64,000 nt of DNA. It comes from Zygnema cylindricum. Its lineage: Eukaryota; Streptophyta; Zygnematophyceae; Zygnematales; Zygnemataceae. The DNA lies in assembly GCA_037447655.1 (NCBI GenBank), contig JBBHKE010000879.1:355429-419428 (forward strand), written 5' to 3'. Under the pieces are notes generated by a model, which saw only the letters and a program-made list of their open reading frames with translations, was not told the origin of the DNA and searched no databases. The position numbers were made by a program, and so were the translations under genes. The stretch's first letter is position 1; each line of letters opens with the position of its first letter. Below, one piece after another: positions 11,929 through 23,698 of the stretch.

Positions 11929-12125
11929 TGATGGATTTGAAAATTTAAAACATTGATAATTTAAAAATTTGATTTTGATAATTTTGACATGACAAATTTT
12001 TAGAGATTCAGATTTTAAAAGGTAGGAATTGCAGAATTTTGAGATTTTGGATATGGTGGATTTGGAAATTTAAAACATTGATAACTTAAAAATTGGATTT
12101 GGCAAGATGTAAAGTATTGAGATTT
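11925..12125. repeat. Subterminal AT-rich tandem repeats in hAT copy A
   Basis: About two units of about 125 bases built of ATATGGTGGATTTGGAAATT, AAACATTGATAATTTAAAAA and AGATTCAGATTTTAAAAGGT motifs. The same array in the second hAT copy (15505-15870) has about three units. Confidence 0.75.
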
Positions 12126-12767
12126 TGGGAATTCAATTTTTAACATTATGACATTTAATTCATTATGTATGGTGGTGAATTGAGGCATCAAAGACTTGTA
12201 TGTTAACGCCTCTAAGATGGACTAGAATTAGGACTAAAAAATATCAAATATGTCTTAAATAACGCCATGTACCGAATCAATGTATATAGAATCTGCGACA
12301 ATAGCTCATAATCGTCCAAATTTCAACTTATGCATGTATTTTGACCGACCTTATCTCAGGTCGATTTGTAAAATGAACTAAAATGCATTATAGTAAAAAA
12401 CAACAGTCAAAATGACATTGAGGAAGGGTATGGGAGCGTGGAACGCAAGTAAAACCCCCTTAAAAATATAAATAATCAAGACAAAATCAGGATTTTTTAC
12501 CGAAATCGGATGGAAAGGTGTTCGTGGCGCGTCCGGGGAGTTACACGTACAGTTGAGTGTACTGACCGTACTTTTATCTGTACGGTATGTACAGATATCG
12601 CCGATAGTTATTGATATCAGTGTTATCGCCGATAAAAACAAATAAATATCGGTTATTTATCGTCGATAACACCGATAAAGATATATCGTACCAATATATC
12701 GATTATCGGGTATCCGAAAAACGGCCCATATCGTTTATCGGTAAATCCTTACCAATATACAACACTA

Positions 12768-14603
12768 CTTTTAACTATTCGAGCTAATGAGCTCAATGCT
12801 TGAAAAATGTGACATTTTCCGACCCACCCTTTCAGAGGTTTCTCAAGCTCACTCTCAGAATGCTCTAAAATGTTTCGTCCTTTGTAAAGTTGAATTTCAT
12901 GGAGCAAATGGTCTTGAACTCATCTCGAGTGAGGTTATGATCAAAATATTTAGGGGGACCTTCTACTCCTGACGTCGAAGACATCGATAAGGGTTAGAAA
13001 AATATTGTCATCATCTTCATTTTCTTTAGCCACCCCTTTCACGATAGACATATTTTCACTTTCCAAACTTCCACCATCGGGACCAACATCTGAAGGTTGA
13101 GAACTTAACACTTCCGCGTCAACTTCTCCAGCAAAACATATAAGAGTCGCAGCTTAAGAGTGCCAAATCGGGTTTCAAAATCGGAAACCATTGCGGATGC
13201 AATTAAGTGAATTGTCGAATGCCTATCATTTTCAATTGAGGTGTCATTTTCAATTGAGGTGTCATAAACCACGCTCTTCAAGCCCTTAAGAAGTGAGTTA
13301 ATAATAATGGGAACCCAACTCAATGTGACACAACTTTCTCATTCCAAAACTCTTTGAGCCACCATAATAGGCTTTAAAATAGTCTCTCCTCTTTCAATAA
13401 CAATCCACATAATTTTCCATTTATCGGAACCGTTGTATTTATCAAAGCACATAATGGTTTTTTGAAACATAAAATTGAAGCAAGCATAGAATAAATAGAC
13501 CACCACCTTGTAGCTAGATCAAGCACCAATGACTTCCACTTAATTCCTAATTGAGTGGTAAAACTTTTGACTATATCATTTGCTCTTGGGAGCATTTAAA
13601 AAACCCAACTAGATTTCTTTTAGTTCTCATGTATGCTGACACACTTGGACCTGCAAACAATTTCCCGGTGACCAACTCTAAGAGGTGGTCAACACACTCG
13701 TGCTATGCAAACAATTTCCCGGTGACCAACTCTAAGAGGTGGTCAACACACCCGTGCTAATCACCCGACATAGCTTTACCCGTTTTTTTCATGGCAGCCG
13801 CAGTGTCAATGACACAAACTGCCACTACACTTTCAAAAATGTTGTACCTTGCCAGCATGTTCTTATACTTTTCTGCTATAGCTTCGGATGTGTGACTTCT
13901 GGGAAAGGGGAACACCCTAAGTATACATTTAGGGGATCCTTTTCTGAATTGATGAAATGGGTTGTTAATGAACAATAAAACTCATTAGACACTGAAGTCT
14001 ATGTGTCTAAAGTGACATTAAGGGTCTCTCTTTGAAGTAGTTTTGCTAAACTTAAACGAACCTTTACGCTTATCTCCTCTATTCTGGACGTTATTTTGTG
14101 ACGATCTGGGATTGATGTCTTCGGTGCTAACCCTTTGATCATCTCGCGAAACTCTACGCTCCCTGCCACACTTAGCGATTTCGAATCCAATACTTTCTAG
14201 CGAATAAGCGTGTCTTTGAAAGAGCTAGCAGCTCCTTTATTGATGAATTCCTCGAGTGCTCCTGGTTTCTCTCCAATCTTTTTCGGTTTCCCGGCGGCAT
14301 ATAGATTTTTTTGCTTATGCTTTAGGTGAGAGACTAAATTTGAAAGGCTTAGTGACTTCCCGCCACAGGCATGACACAGTGATTACAAAATGCCTTATCT
14401 GAATGCCTGCCATCGTGCAATACGTTAAAATGCTGCCATAATTTTGATATTGCTTTTTTCGGAATGGCCTTTTTAGCATGTTTGCATTCCTTGTTAATTT
14501 TTCGTAAGTTTTCTAATTCTTTGACATTTTGAATCTCATCCACCTCCTCATCGAAAATCTATGTCCCATCCTCCTCTTCTCCTACAATTTCCTGATAATC
14601 CAT
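12768..14603 (-). pseudogene. hAT transposase 5' part, copy X (broken)
   Basis: Starts at ATG 14603 with MDYQEIVGGEEDGT and the same TAG as copy A, then KELENLRKINKECKHAKKAI, the BED finger with FCNHC, LDSKSLSVAGSVEFREMIKG, and SWVPIIINSLLKGLKSVVYD near 13320-13250. It has frame shifts and two small internal duplications (about 13230-13265 and 13651-13756). Confidence 0.85.
13651..13756. repeat. 53-base tandem duplication inside hAT copy X
   Basis: TGCAAACAATTTCCCGGTGA and the rest of a 53-base unit occur twice in a row with one base difference. Copy A lacks the second unit, so the duplication arose in copy X. Confidence 0.85.
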
Positions 14604-15145
14604 TAGAATGAATAAATATGTAATTTAAGTTTATTACTATTTTATAAAAAAACTAATTTTTCCTCCAATATGTGATGCCCGGTTATAGTAAGTTCAAAAA
14701 TATGGTGGCTGTAAATGGCGGCAGTCTGACAAATGTGTTGTCTGTACATCTGTTCATCTTTTTTTCGAAAAAAAATTGATCCACAAATTTTAAAAATGTA
14801 TTTATTTTTTTTGTTTCGGTAATATAGTTTTAGAACTATAAAGTATTATTTTAAATTTGTCTACGTTTTATGTGCTTCGCTGTCCGTAATAATCAGTTAA
14901 ATAGTTACAAAACAGATTATTATACGTGGCATGCCACGCTATATAATGTAAATAATATAATATAGTAAATAAGAATGTCCTATAATATGTATACTATGTA
15001 TTTTTAAAGTTATTGCCGATATAGAATTTGTTGGTCTCGGAATATATCCGGACCTCTGACTGTTCGATAACCGATAACTGTTCGATAACCGATAACTGTC
15101 GGTATCGGTGTTATCGCGATATTTTTTTACCGATACACAACACTA

Positions 15146-16520
15146 GTTTTAGCAATACCCGATGGCTCCTTCGGAGCGAGTATTTTCAGCGCCTGGTCAA
15201 ATTGCCATGGTGAAACGGAACCGGCTTAGTCCGGAGGCTGTTGAAAATCTGGTTTTTTTAAAAGGATTTTGAAAAGCAGCGTAGTCCCTCATAAATGATC
15301 GTGATGAAAACGGGAATTTGATTGAAGGAGAAAGAAGAAACGATGATAATGTGGGAAATGGTATTTCGAAATGGAAAACGGCCAAGGGAATCGGGAAAAG
15401 TACTTGGAGATTGGTGGAAAAGTTCATCTAAAAAAAAATAATAAAGTGGATTTTTTTTATTCTTGGGTACATTTTTAGATTGTACGGTAGAAATATTGCA
15501 GAATTTTTGAGATTGAGATTTTAAAAGGTAGGAATTGCAGAATTTTCAGATTTTGGATATGGTGGATTTGGAAATTTCAAACATTGATAATTTAAAAATT
15601 GGATTTTAAGAATGTTGACATTGCACATTTTTAGAGATTCGGATTTTAAAAAGTAAGAATTGCGGAATTTTCAGATTTTGAATATGGTGGATTTGGAAAT
15701 TTAAAACATTGATAATTTAAAAATTGGATTTTGAGAATGTTGATATTACACATTTTTAGAGATTCAGATATTAAAAGGTAGGAATTGCAAAATTTTCAGA
15801 TTTTGAATATGGTGGATTTGGAAATTTCAAACATCGATAATTTAAAAATTGGATTCGGCAAGATGTGGAGTATTGAGAATTTGGGAATTCAATTTTTAAC
15901 ATTATGACATTTAATTCATTATGTATGTTGGTGAATTTAGGCATCGAAGACTTGTATGTTAATGCCTCTAAGCTGGACTAGAAATAGGACTAAGAAATAT
16001 CAAATATGTCTTAAATAACGCCATGTACCGAATCAATGTATGTGGAATCTGCGACAATAGCTCATAATCGTCCAAATTTCAACTTATGCATGTATTTTGC
16101 CCGACCTTATTTCAGATCGTTTGTAAAATGAACTGAAATGCATTACAGTAAAAAACAACAATCAAAAGGACATTGAGGAAGGGTATGGGAGCGTGGAACG
16201 CAAGAAAACCCCCTTAAAATATAAATAATCAAGGAACAATCACGATTTTTTACCGAAATCAGGGGGAAAGGGGTTCGCGACGCGTCCGGGGAATAACACG
16301 TACAGTTGAGTGTACTGGCCGTACATTTATCTGTACGGTATGTACAGATATTGCCGATAGTTATCGATATCGGTTTTATGGCCTATAAAAACTGAAAATT
16401 ACGGTAATTTATCGGCGATTAACACCGATAACGATATATCGTACCAATTTATCGATTATCGGGTACCCAAAAAAATGCCCATATCGGTTATCGGCAATTC
16501 CTTACCGATACACAACACTA
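15146..16520 (+). mobile_element. hAT copy X, 3' portion
   Basis: Begins within the dimerisation domain (APSERVFSAPGQIAMVKRNR-like reading with small errors; RLSPEAVENLVFL near 15220-15260) and runs to the 3' terminal repeat TTACCGATACACAACACTA at 16520. AT-rich tandem units fill 15505-15870, and a TATCG-rich subterminal region lies at 16340-16490. Confidence 0.85.
15505..15870. repeat. Subterminal tandem repeats in hAT copy X, about three units of 125 bases
   Basis: Repeated blocks of ATATGGTGGATTTGGAAATT and AAAATTGGATTTTGAGAATG occur in three successive units, against about two in copy A. Confidence 0.8.
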
Positions 16521-16665
16521 GTAAAAATATACAAATTTCGTACGCCGATAAACAAGTAGAGTAGTGTACTGTAAAGTTCCTAAAGGTAAATTTGTATTAT
16601 CGAATCAAAACTTGACGGTTAGGGTGTACGAATAATCTCCCCTAACATTACAAAAGTAGGTTCGC

Positions 16666-17440
16666 TAAGGGTAACCTTCCATCAGGCGTTCCCAGTTATT
16701 GTACGATCACGTTTACTGGCAGTAATATTTGTAACACTTTTCCATCAGGTTGTGCCAGTGAATCAAAAAATGCTTACGTGTTTGATTGCGATTGGTACCA
16801 CGTAAGATCCTGTTGAGCCGGCCGGGAATAATGAAAGTTTTGAAAAGTACAAAATCTCAACTGCGTATCTGTACGGGCGGACGCCGATTAAAATATCTAG
16901 TAGCGTCACGCTAATGTACAATCTGAACGTTCTTGTATTTGTCGTTGTTCCAATGGCCACGAAAACCGTTGCAAAATGAAAATTTGTACAATGACCATGA
17001 ATGTACCATTTTGTACGTTCACGTATTATCGCTGTACCAGTGGAGGCGTGACAGGATGTCCTACAACCAAGATTTTGTCGTCGAACAGGGTGGCTATGAT
17101 GTCAGACGGTACACGCCATTTGCCACATGTAAGTTTATAGCTTCACGTCCGTCGTGGATCGACTATGATTTTACAAGTGGACCAATACACCCATCCAGTA
17201 AGCGCAAAGTGTCCTCCCGAGGACAGTCGGAGGAGACTCGCTAGGTACTGGATAAAAAGGGCGTTTGTGTCGAGAATTCAAAATCGGACGGTGGGGGTTT
17301 TTGCCAAAGAGTTTGGAGAATCTTAACGAATTTTTAGTAAACATCTTTTGTAAAAAAAAAAAAAAAAGTACGGTCTAGTACGGAAAGGTACTTTCTCCAG
17401 TAAACAACCCCACTTTTCGCCTGATGGAAGGTTACCCTAA
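16666..17440. mobile_element. PIF/Harbinger-like MITE with TAA target-site duplication
   Basis: Terminal inverted repeats GGGTAACCTTCCATCAGGCG at 16669 and its exact complement ending at 17437 are each flanked by TAA (16666-16668 and 17438-17440). A 3-base TWA duplication with ends starting GGG is the pattern of PIF/Harbinger elements (family knowledge). The 769-base interior has no transposase, so it is non-autonomous. A second partial match, TTTTCCATCAGG, lies inside at about 16738. A poly-A run occurs at about 17352. Confidence 0.8.
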
Positions 17441-17554
17441 GTTACAATTACACGGGCCGTACCCTGGCGTTCTACATTAGGATGCCGCCGACAGGTCCTG
17501 CCAACAAAAAGTACACGGACGGCTAAAGACGAATTGGTAGGGTTTCAAACTAAA

Positions 17555-17668
17555 CTATTGAACTACAACGCCCATACTTATTAGCGTTAGGTTTATTTGT
17601 GTTAATGCGATATGATACTACACTACTTTGCAATTAGTGCTAAACACTAATAGCGATTCACGGTCTGG
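17555..17668. mobile_element. Short or partial MITE of the TACACCG family
   Basis: TTATTAGCGTTAGG near 17578 and AACACTAATAGCGATTCACG ending near 17668 are the two opposed ends of the family, but the outer left end is eroded. Confidence 0.45.
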
Positions 17669-19193
17669 TCAATTAGTCAGCAGATTGTCCACTCTTTTAA
17701 CAGATTTTCAACACTATTTTGTATTTTCAGCAAATGTATGAACTTAACAAACAATTATAGGCATTGTACATATTTACAAAGTGGATGCCTGCAATCGCAT
17801 ATCTGGTATCAAATAGTCCCTCCCAACACCTCTCTCCTCTCCCCTCCCTCTCCTTTTATCTCTTTCCCTCTCTTCTCACCCTTCCCCTCTCACTTTGTCT
17901 CTCCCTCTCTCTCCTCTCCTCTCTCCCTCTCTCTTCCAAATTACTAACATATTTGCAGCCTTTACTTGACAATGAAGCAAATTCCGTACAATTATCGGAA
18001 GCGCTGCCAATCAGTTAAAAATCTTAAATCGGTAATAAAATCTTCCAGGTGATGATTATTATTCATGATCACCTGAATTAATATGGTTCCATTATGTGGA
18101 ATTTTCTAGAATTCAAACTTTACAAATCCTCGGCATTCAAGAACCCTACAAAATAAACAAACATTTATCGGCCCATTCAGGAATGCGAAATTTCAAGAGA
18201 GTTCTCGACTAGACAAACGATATTTCACGTGTGCCACAACAATTAGAAACGCTGTTTGTTGTTCCTCCTGCACAATATTTGTTCCCAAAGCGCTAAACAA
18301 AAGCGGTACCACCTTTTTTTTTAATACCGATGGATGTAGCAAATTCTTCAAACCTTCGGCCGTTTTTTTTTTTGAAAAAAGGCTTCACCAACGCCGCGCA
18401 GCGGTTTACTGTGCTATCCTCTAATTGCCTTTCATGTAATTTGGCTAATTACGCCTCTCCCTCTCCCCCTCCCCCTCTTGTAAGCCAGCAAAGCAGCCAT
18501 CATTGCAATGGCCTGTCAATCGAGTCAGTTGGTGATTGTGGCTTAGCGGCACGAGGATCGATCTCCGCCATTATCTGGTGTTGTCTTATAGCATAGTGCG
18601 AAAAAACCACATATAATGTTTCCATGGTTTCCGCACATCAACTATGAGATAATCAGTTACCACAAACAGCCGTATGGCGAGCGAAAGTGAATCAACGGAG
18701 TAAAAAGGGTCAGAGTTAAAACAGGAAATGGACCGATAGTTTAAATGATAAAAGACAATATACAAGATCTATTGAGTGGGGCAACTGTCACTGTTCATGT
18801 GATTATGTCCATACAACCATAGATTTATTAAGAAAACTCACAATGGTAAGGAATTAAAAAGGCAAAATGAAATTGAAAAATCTTACACGAGATAAAACAA
18901 CAAAAAACCGAGAACACTGCGGAACTCGATGACAACCGAAAAGGACAAGCTAAAAGTTGGAATAAAAACTAACCAAAACGAAAAACAGACGCAAGACTAG
19001 TCACAGCAAAAAAGGTTAAGATACGAAACAAACTAGATGTGAACTGTTTCTCTTCTCTCTCTTTCTCTTTCCTCCTCTCCTTCGTCCTTCGACTCTAACC
19101 TTCGTGGTAACGAAATGACTTCAAATGTCTATGTATAGTATGAACACAAACAACTCCGGCTCAAAAATCTCTCTTATACAGTCACAATTAAAT
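17669..19193. other. Intergenic region downstream of the carboxypeptidase gene
   Basis: Contains a CT-rich run (about 17820-17935) and AT-rich sequence. I recognise no gene, repeat family or structured RNA in it. Confidence 0.5.
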
Positions 19194-22100
19194 TTACAAG
19201 GATGTTCCCTTAATAAAGGACGAAAACAGGTGTAGAGCTCGTTGAGGCTGTGTATAGGGCACCATATGACCCGCCTCTCTCACACTCGCAAAAGTCAAGT
19301 TCTCATATTCAGTCACATATCCGCCCACCTGTACCTCCAAAAAACCCAAAAAAACCCAAAAAAACCCAAAAAACCCATAAATTCTCGAAAGAGTAAGACC
19401 GAGAGGAGATGGACCTTGTCTTAGTATTATCCGTATAATACAAAATTGTTTTTTTGTGTACCTCCAAAAAACCCAAAAAAACTCAAAAAACCCGAAAAAC
19501 AGGAATATTCCTGAAAGAGTAAGACCGAGAAAAGGTGGAGCTTGTAGTAGTATTGTTCATATGATAGAAATTGTTTTTTGTTACACCTCCAAAAAAATCG
19601 AAAAAGCCGAAAAGGCGGAAAAAGGCGAAAATGTCCAAAAAGCCGAAAAAGCTCTCAAAAGTAAGACGGAGAGGAGATGGACCTTTTAGTATTATCTATA
19701 TGGTACACTTTTTTTTTTGTTTACATGTAATCAAATGGTTTACTATCAGTTATGATAAAGCTTAATATATATTTGTATTAATTCTCCAGACAATATATAG
19801 ATGTAGAAATATTGAGCATAGACTTGATGCCTTTTTTCTCACAATACCACAATTTCCTTTGTAGGCCTTCGTTTTTGCAATAAATACACCTTTCTCATGC
19901 TTGTTTTAACCTTAATGAATTCATATTTCAGCATAGCATTAAACAACTTGAAATATTTGTTTAACAACTAAGACTAAATAGAAATCCTCATACTCCAAAG
20001 GTATCTTGTACAGGATATGGTGAGTCGAACAGGAATAATGCACCTCCCTAATTCACAAAAACAACGACATAAAGAAACACACTACAAAAGAGAAAGGTAA
20101 AATCATCGTGAATTGAAAATGGTTATAGAAACTGTTTTTGGACAACTAACAACGCGTCCCAACTTCTCTGTCATTTTTAGCCTTCAAGACGACAGCAACC
20201 ACCATGGATGATATGAAAATTTAGAAATAAGCTTTGCATATGACAAAGAGTATGACATAACCAGTAATGAGACAGCCACTGAGAAAAGAACAATATTTGA
20301 AATCAAATGGCTTGATTTCAAATATTCGTCAAACTTTTTCTGCCATAGTCCCTTTTTCCCCCATACAGACTACCTTTTTTCCCAAAAAAATCCACTTTTT
20401 TAGCATACAGAATCCCTCAGCAGAAACACTAATTTCCTCATAGAAATGCAGGCCCACCTGCTTTGCATGAAGCCATGGGCGCCACCGTCTCTTCACTTTC
20501 AGTTTGAGTTGCCGCAGCCAATCCCTCGTCCCCGTCACAGGCACTATAGCATCCACATCCCCAGAGTATACTAGGATTCTCAAACCCGACTGGAGTAGTC
20601 TTTTATATACAGGAAGAACACTTGACAGGAGGTCAGCTCGCGAGTAATCAAGTGTATCACTGCATCCCTCCCACTTAACGGAGCCCTTCACATGGAACGC
20701 CTTTTGCACTACAGGATCGTTCAAATAGAGTTCCACATTATCGTCTGCACACAGCCAAAAAATTTCCGCCAGAAACTCGTCAGTTTTCGATTTATGCAAC
20801 ATCGTTGGATATTATCATCTTCAGTTACTTAACACTGAATATGCTAACCTTCAATTATCATCTTTTTATACACTTATTGTGATAATCTTCACATTAGATC
20901 ACAAAATCGTCATACAATTTGCCCCTTCCTGAACTGAATAGAACTAGCACCACAAATTGAAAAAAAAGATGCATAAAACGATGGAAAAAAGACAAAAAAA
21001 GATGGAAAAAGAAGTTGGAAAGAAAATATGGCCTATACCAATACACGCATCCAAATCGTTCGATTTCATGACCAGTCTGCGAGACGACAGACTGGCGGGT
21101 CCCGCGGTACTCAACATTTTTGCGAAATGACGGACGTATTTTTCATATCCCACACAGACGTCCGTATAAATGTCTGCCCTCCCAACAATCAAATGTCAGT
21201 CAGTTTTGGGACCAGCTTAGGACAATTTTTGAATGCTCCAAAAATAAATGCTCGTAATTTCTCTTCCATGTCGGAAGAAAGCACCCCAATTTCTTTAAGG
21301 AAGAAATTAGAGCTTCTCTGTATTACTTTAAAGCGAATGACAAGAGGCACAAACTTCACCCAACATTTGTGTCTACACTACACTGCCCATCGAAATTAGA
21401 GTTTGTAACTCTTAATTCAAGTGCTCTTTTTCTGACCCGAGATCGCGAGATCATAAAGCATTGTTAACACAACGTAGTCGTGGAAACACATTATTTAGTG
21501 AAGTTAATTCTAATAAATAGTTAACGTTAATTATTCACTAACTCGAATAGCGAGGTGCACTGTACTGTACTAGCCATTCGTTTCTTACTGTTTTCGGAGG
21601 CCGTGACAAAAAACGATTTATGAAAGAGCCACAGTAAATGAAGGGACCCGTACCATAAATGCTGATCGGACCCATTTCATCAAATGCTTGGAATGCGTAA
21701 TAGTCACAATAATCTTGATTGGCCCGTTCTCCAGATGATTTAAGTGGCCCCACAATCGAAAAATTGCAATAATTTAAAACTCCTGCGTAGCTTTCATCGG
21801 AAACCATTGAATGGGTCCACCAAAAGTCAACCGCTCCTTTATTGTCAATTGCCGCATCTGTCCATGCGTTTCCGACCAGAAAGCCTTCGAAATTTATTTT
21901 TTTCCCTCCAAAAACACTACCTTTTGACACAATAAGGTCCGCAAGCTGGGGCACATAATGTCCTGTACCCAAATCCACAAACAGCCCAAGATGTTAAATC
22001 AACCAACCATTTGCCAACTTTTCGAAAAGATCGTCAATCGACGATGTTTGACGTGGAAACCAAATGTGTGACTCCACGCTTAACCAGAAAACCAGTTCAA

Positions 22101-23444
22101 TTTGGGTATGGATGAAAAACACAAATTTAATCCAAATGATGGGCCATTAATATGAAAAGAAAATTAAACTACAACTACAAGCACTATAAAACCACTCTCA
22201 GGCAAAGCAGATGAAACTCCAAAGAATGAAATTGATGAGATCCTCAGTAAATATGGCTACCCGCTGTTCTGCTACATTCACTTTGCCAAAAATAAATAAA
22301 ATCGAGGAATGTAAAAACTCCAATAGACACTTCATACAAAACGATAAACCGAGACAGACACAAAGAGTTTAAAAATGAGTGTTATCCAAACAAGGAAAAA
22401 TAGAAAATGGTGTGCACATTATCTATACTCTTCTGTCAACTAGCTAACAAAATAAATGCACAGAATAGGATTATATAGGCACATAATGATGAAATATACA
22501 TTAGTTATTGATTACAATGAAAATACATATGTGGACACATCACAAGAATTAATCATGATGTAAACAAGGAACTTGATAGACCCAGCGCTATAGATCAAGC
22601 GAGAAAATTCAATAACAAAAATGAAAAATCCAAATAGATAAATAATAATGACTGACGAAATTCAATGCAACAGTAGAAATTTCTTTAAAAAGAGAGAATT
22701 AAATAACACCGACGTAAGAAAAACCAGAGATAAATAATAATGGCTAACGAAAGGCAATGCAACTGTATGGAAAAATCAAAGTGCACAAAGAATAAAAAGA
22801 AAATCACAATCAGACAAGATACAATTGTTGAAAAAGCAAAAAAACACAAAAGGAAAGTCAAAAAACTGAAGCAATAATCACTCACCTGCATAACTCTCAC
22901 CACCAAGGTAAAGAGGAATCTCAGCATACTTAGGATACTTTTTAAAAAACTCGACTAAAAACTCAAACGCATCTGAAGCCGTCCGTTCGTCACCGACCGT
23001 ATTATCCTCAGATTTTGTAAAATAGCTGAACCCTACTCCAGCAGGCGACTCCAAAAATAACATATTCGACACTTTATTCCAACTATTAGGGTTTCTCTGC
23101 AATCCTCTTCCGGTAACCGTCGGATAAAACGGTCCGAGCTCTGCAAGCCCTCCATTTCCTAAGGAAGAACATCCTGGCCCTCCGTTAAGCCATAAAGTTA
23201 GAGGAGCTTCTTTGTAAGATAAGGATTCAACTTCTACCAGATAATAAAAAAGAGAACGTCCTCCTCCAACTGACAAATAACCTGACCATTGTGAAAAATT
23301 TACTGGAGGTTGTCCAGGGAGAGATTCTATTAAGGACTCTTCATTCTCTTTCAGAATCTCTGTCACCTGTTTAATAAAGGATCCGTAGGTGAAGCTGGCA
23401 GAAAAAAGGGAAAGAAGAAGAAACAAGATTCTAATATCCGCCAT
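19194..23444 (-). CDS. Serine carboxypeptidase (S10 family, plant SCPL40-45/BRS1-like)
   Basis: S10 peptidases trim C-terminal residues in the secretory pathway, vacuole or apoplast; the BRS1 clade is linked to brassinosteroid signalling in Arabidopsis. Exons in transcript order: 22886-23444, 21654-21962, 20458-20744 and 19194-19328. The N-terminus [21 protein letters not shown] is a signal peptide. Exon 1 carries [18 protein letters not shown] and the oxyanion motif LNGGPGCSS. The catalytic Ser motif GESYAGHYVPQL spans junction 1. The Asp motif [15 protein letters not shown] is in exon 3. The His motif [20 protein letters not shown] is in the short last exon, joined as [10 protein letters not shown]. 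The triad is therefore complete, at about 429 residues against about 460-480 in relatives. The exon 2 end and exon 3 start are less certain; about 25-40 residues around a conserved Cys region may be missed, and [12 protein letters not shown] could extend exon 3 upstream. A MITE sits about 100 bases before the start codon. Confidence 0.85.
19331..19722. repeat. Three-unit tandem repeat (about 125-140 bases) abutting the last carboxypeptidase exon
   Basis: Units begin at about 19331, 19458 and 19582 with TACCTCCAAAAAACCC-like sequence. Each continues with GAAAGAGTAAGACCGAGA and a T-run before the next unit. On the coding strand the first unit ends exactly at the acceptor of the terminal exon, so the repeat supplies its pyrimidine tract. 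Confidence 0.8.
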
Positions 23445-23542
23445 GGAAACTGAGACTTAGTCGAAAGCCAGCAAGAGCTTTCGGTTTGAATTGGAGTCCA
23501 AGCTTTATATAATACGGTACACACCACGTTTCGCTATTACAG

Positions 23543-23698
23543 TACACAGCGAATCGTTATTAGCGTCAAGGTTTTTTTCGCCACTTAAAACATCTTTTCT
23601 CCGTGCGGTCTCAAATTGAAAATTCAACAAGTGTGTACGGAGAAAAGATGTTTTAAGTGGCGAAAAAAACCTTGACGCTAATAGCGATTCGCGGTGTA
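23543..23698. mobile_element. MITE, TACACCG family (long-TIR subtype), next to the carboxypeptidase start
   Basis: TACACAGCGAATCGTTATTA at the left pairs with AATAGCGATTCGCGGTGTA at the right. The inner arms (TCGCCACTTAAAACATCTTT and its exact complement) make an almost complete hairpin. The element lies in the presumed promoter. Confidence 0.85.

Larger units (their letters stand above)
9097..12767 (+). mobile_element. hAT-family DNA transposon, copy A (full length in layout, decayed)
   Basis: The element begins TAGTGTTGTGTATCGGTAA and ends in the near inverse TTACCAATATACAACACTA, giving terminal inverted repeats. Just inside both ends are clusters of TATCG/CGATA motifs. The centre carries a broken transposase with a BED zinc finger and a hAT dimerisation region. 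The 3' part has AT-rich tandem repeats. The length of about 3.67 kb suits a hAT element. The flanking 8-mers (tgtaaaac left, cttttaac right) are not a clean target-site duplication, because the right side abuts a second copy of the same family. Confidence 0.85.
12768..15145 (-). mobile_element. hAT copy X, 5' portion, inverted
   Basis: Reading right to left from 15145, TAGTGTTGTGTATCGGTAA is followed by the same leader and transposase 5' region as copy A. Homology runs to the point equivalent to about 11575 in copy A, where it stops next to copy A's 3' terminal repeat. The remaining 3' portion lies immediately to the right, in the opposite orientation. Together the two pieces would make one element of about 3.75 kb. 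Confidence 0.85.

Noticed and set aside
19242-19765. Lys/Pro-rich open frames over the carboxypeptidase tandem repeat
   Set aside because: They arise from A-rich repeat units on the non-coding strand.
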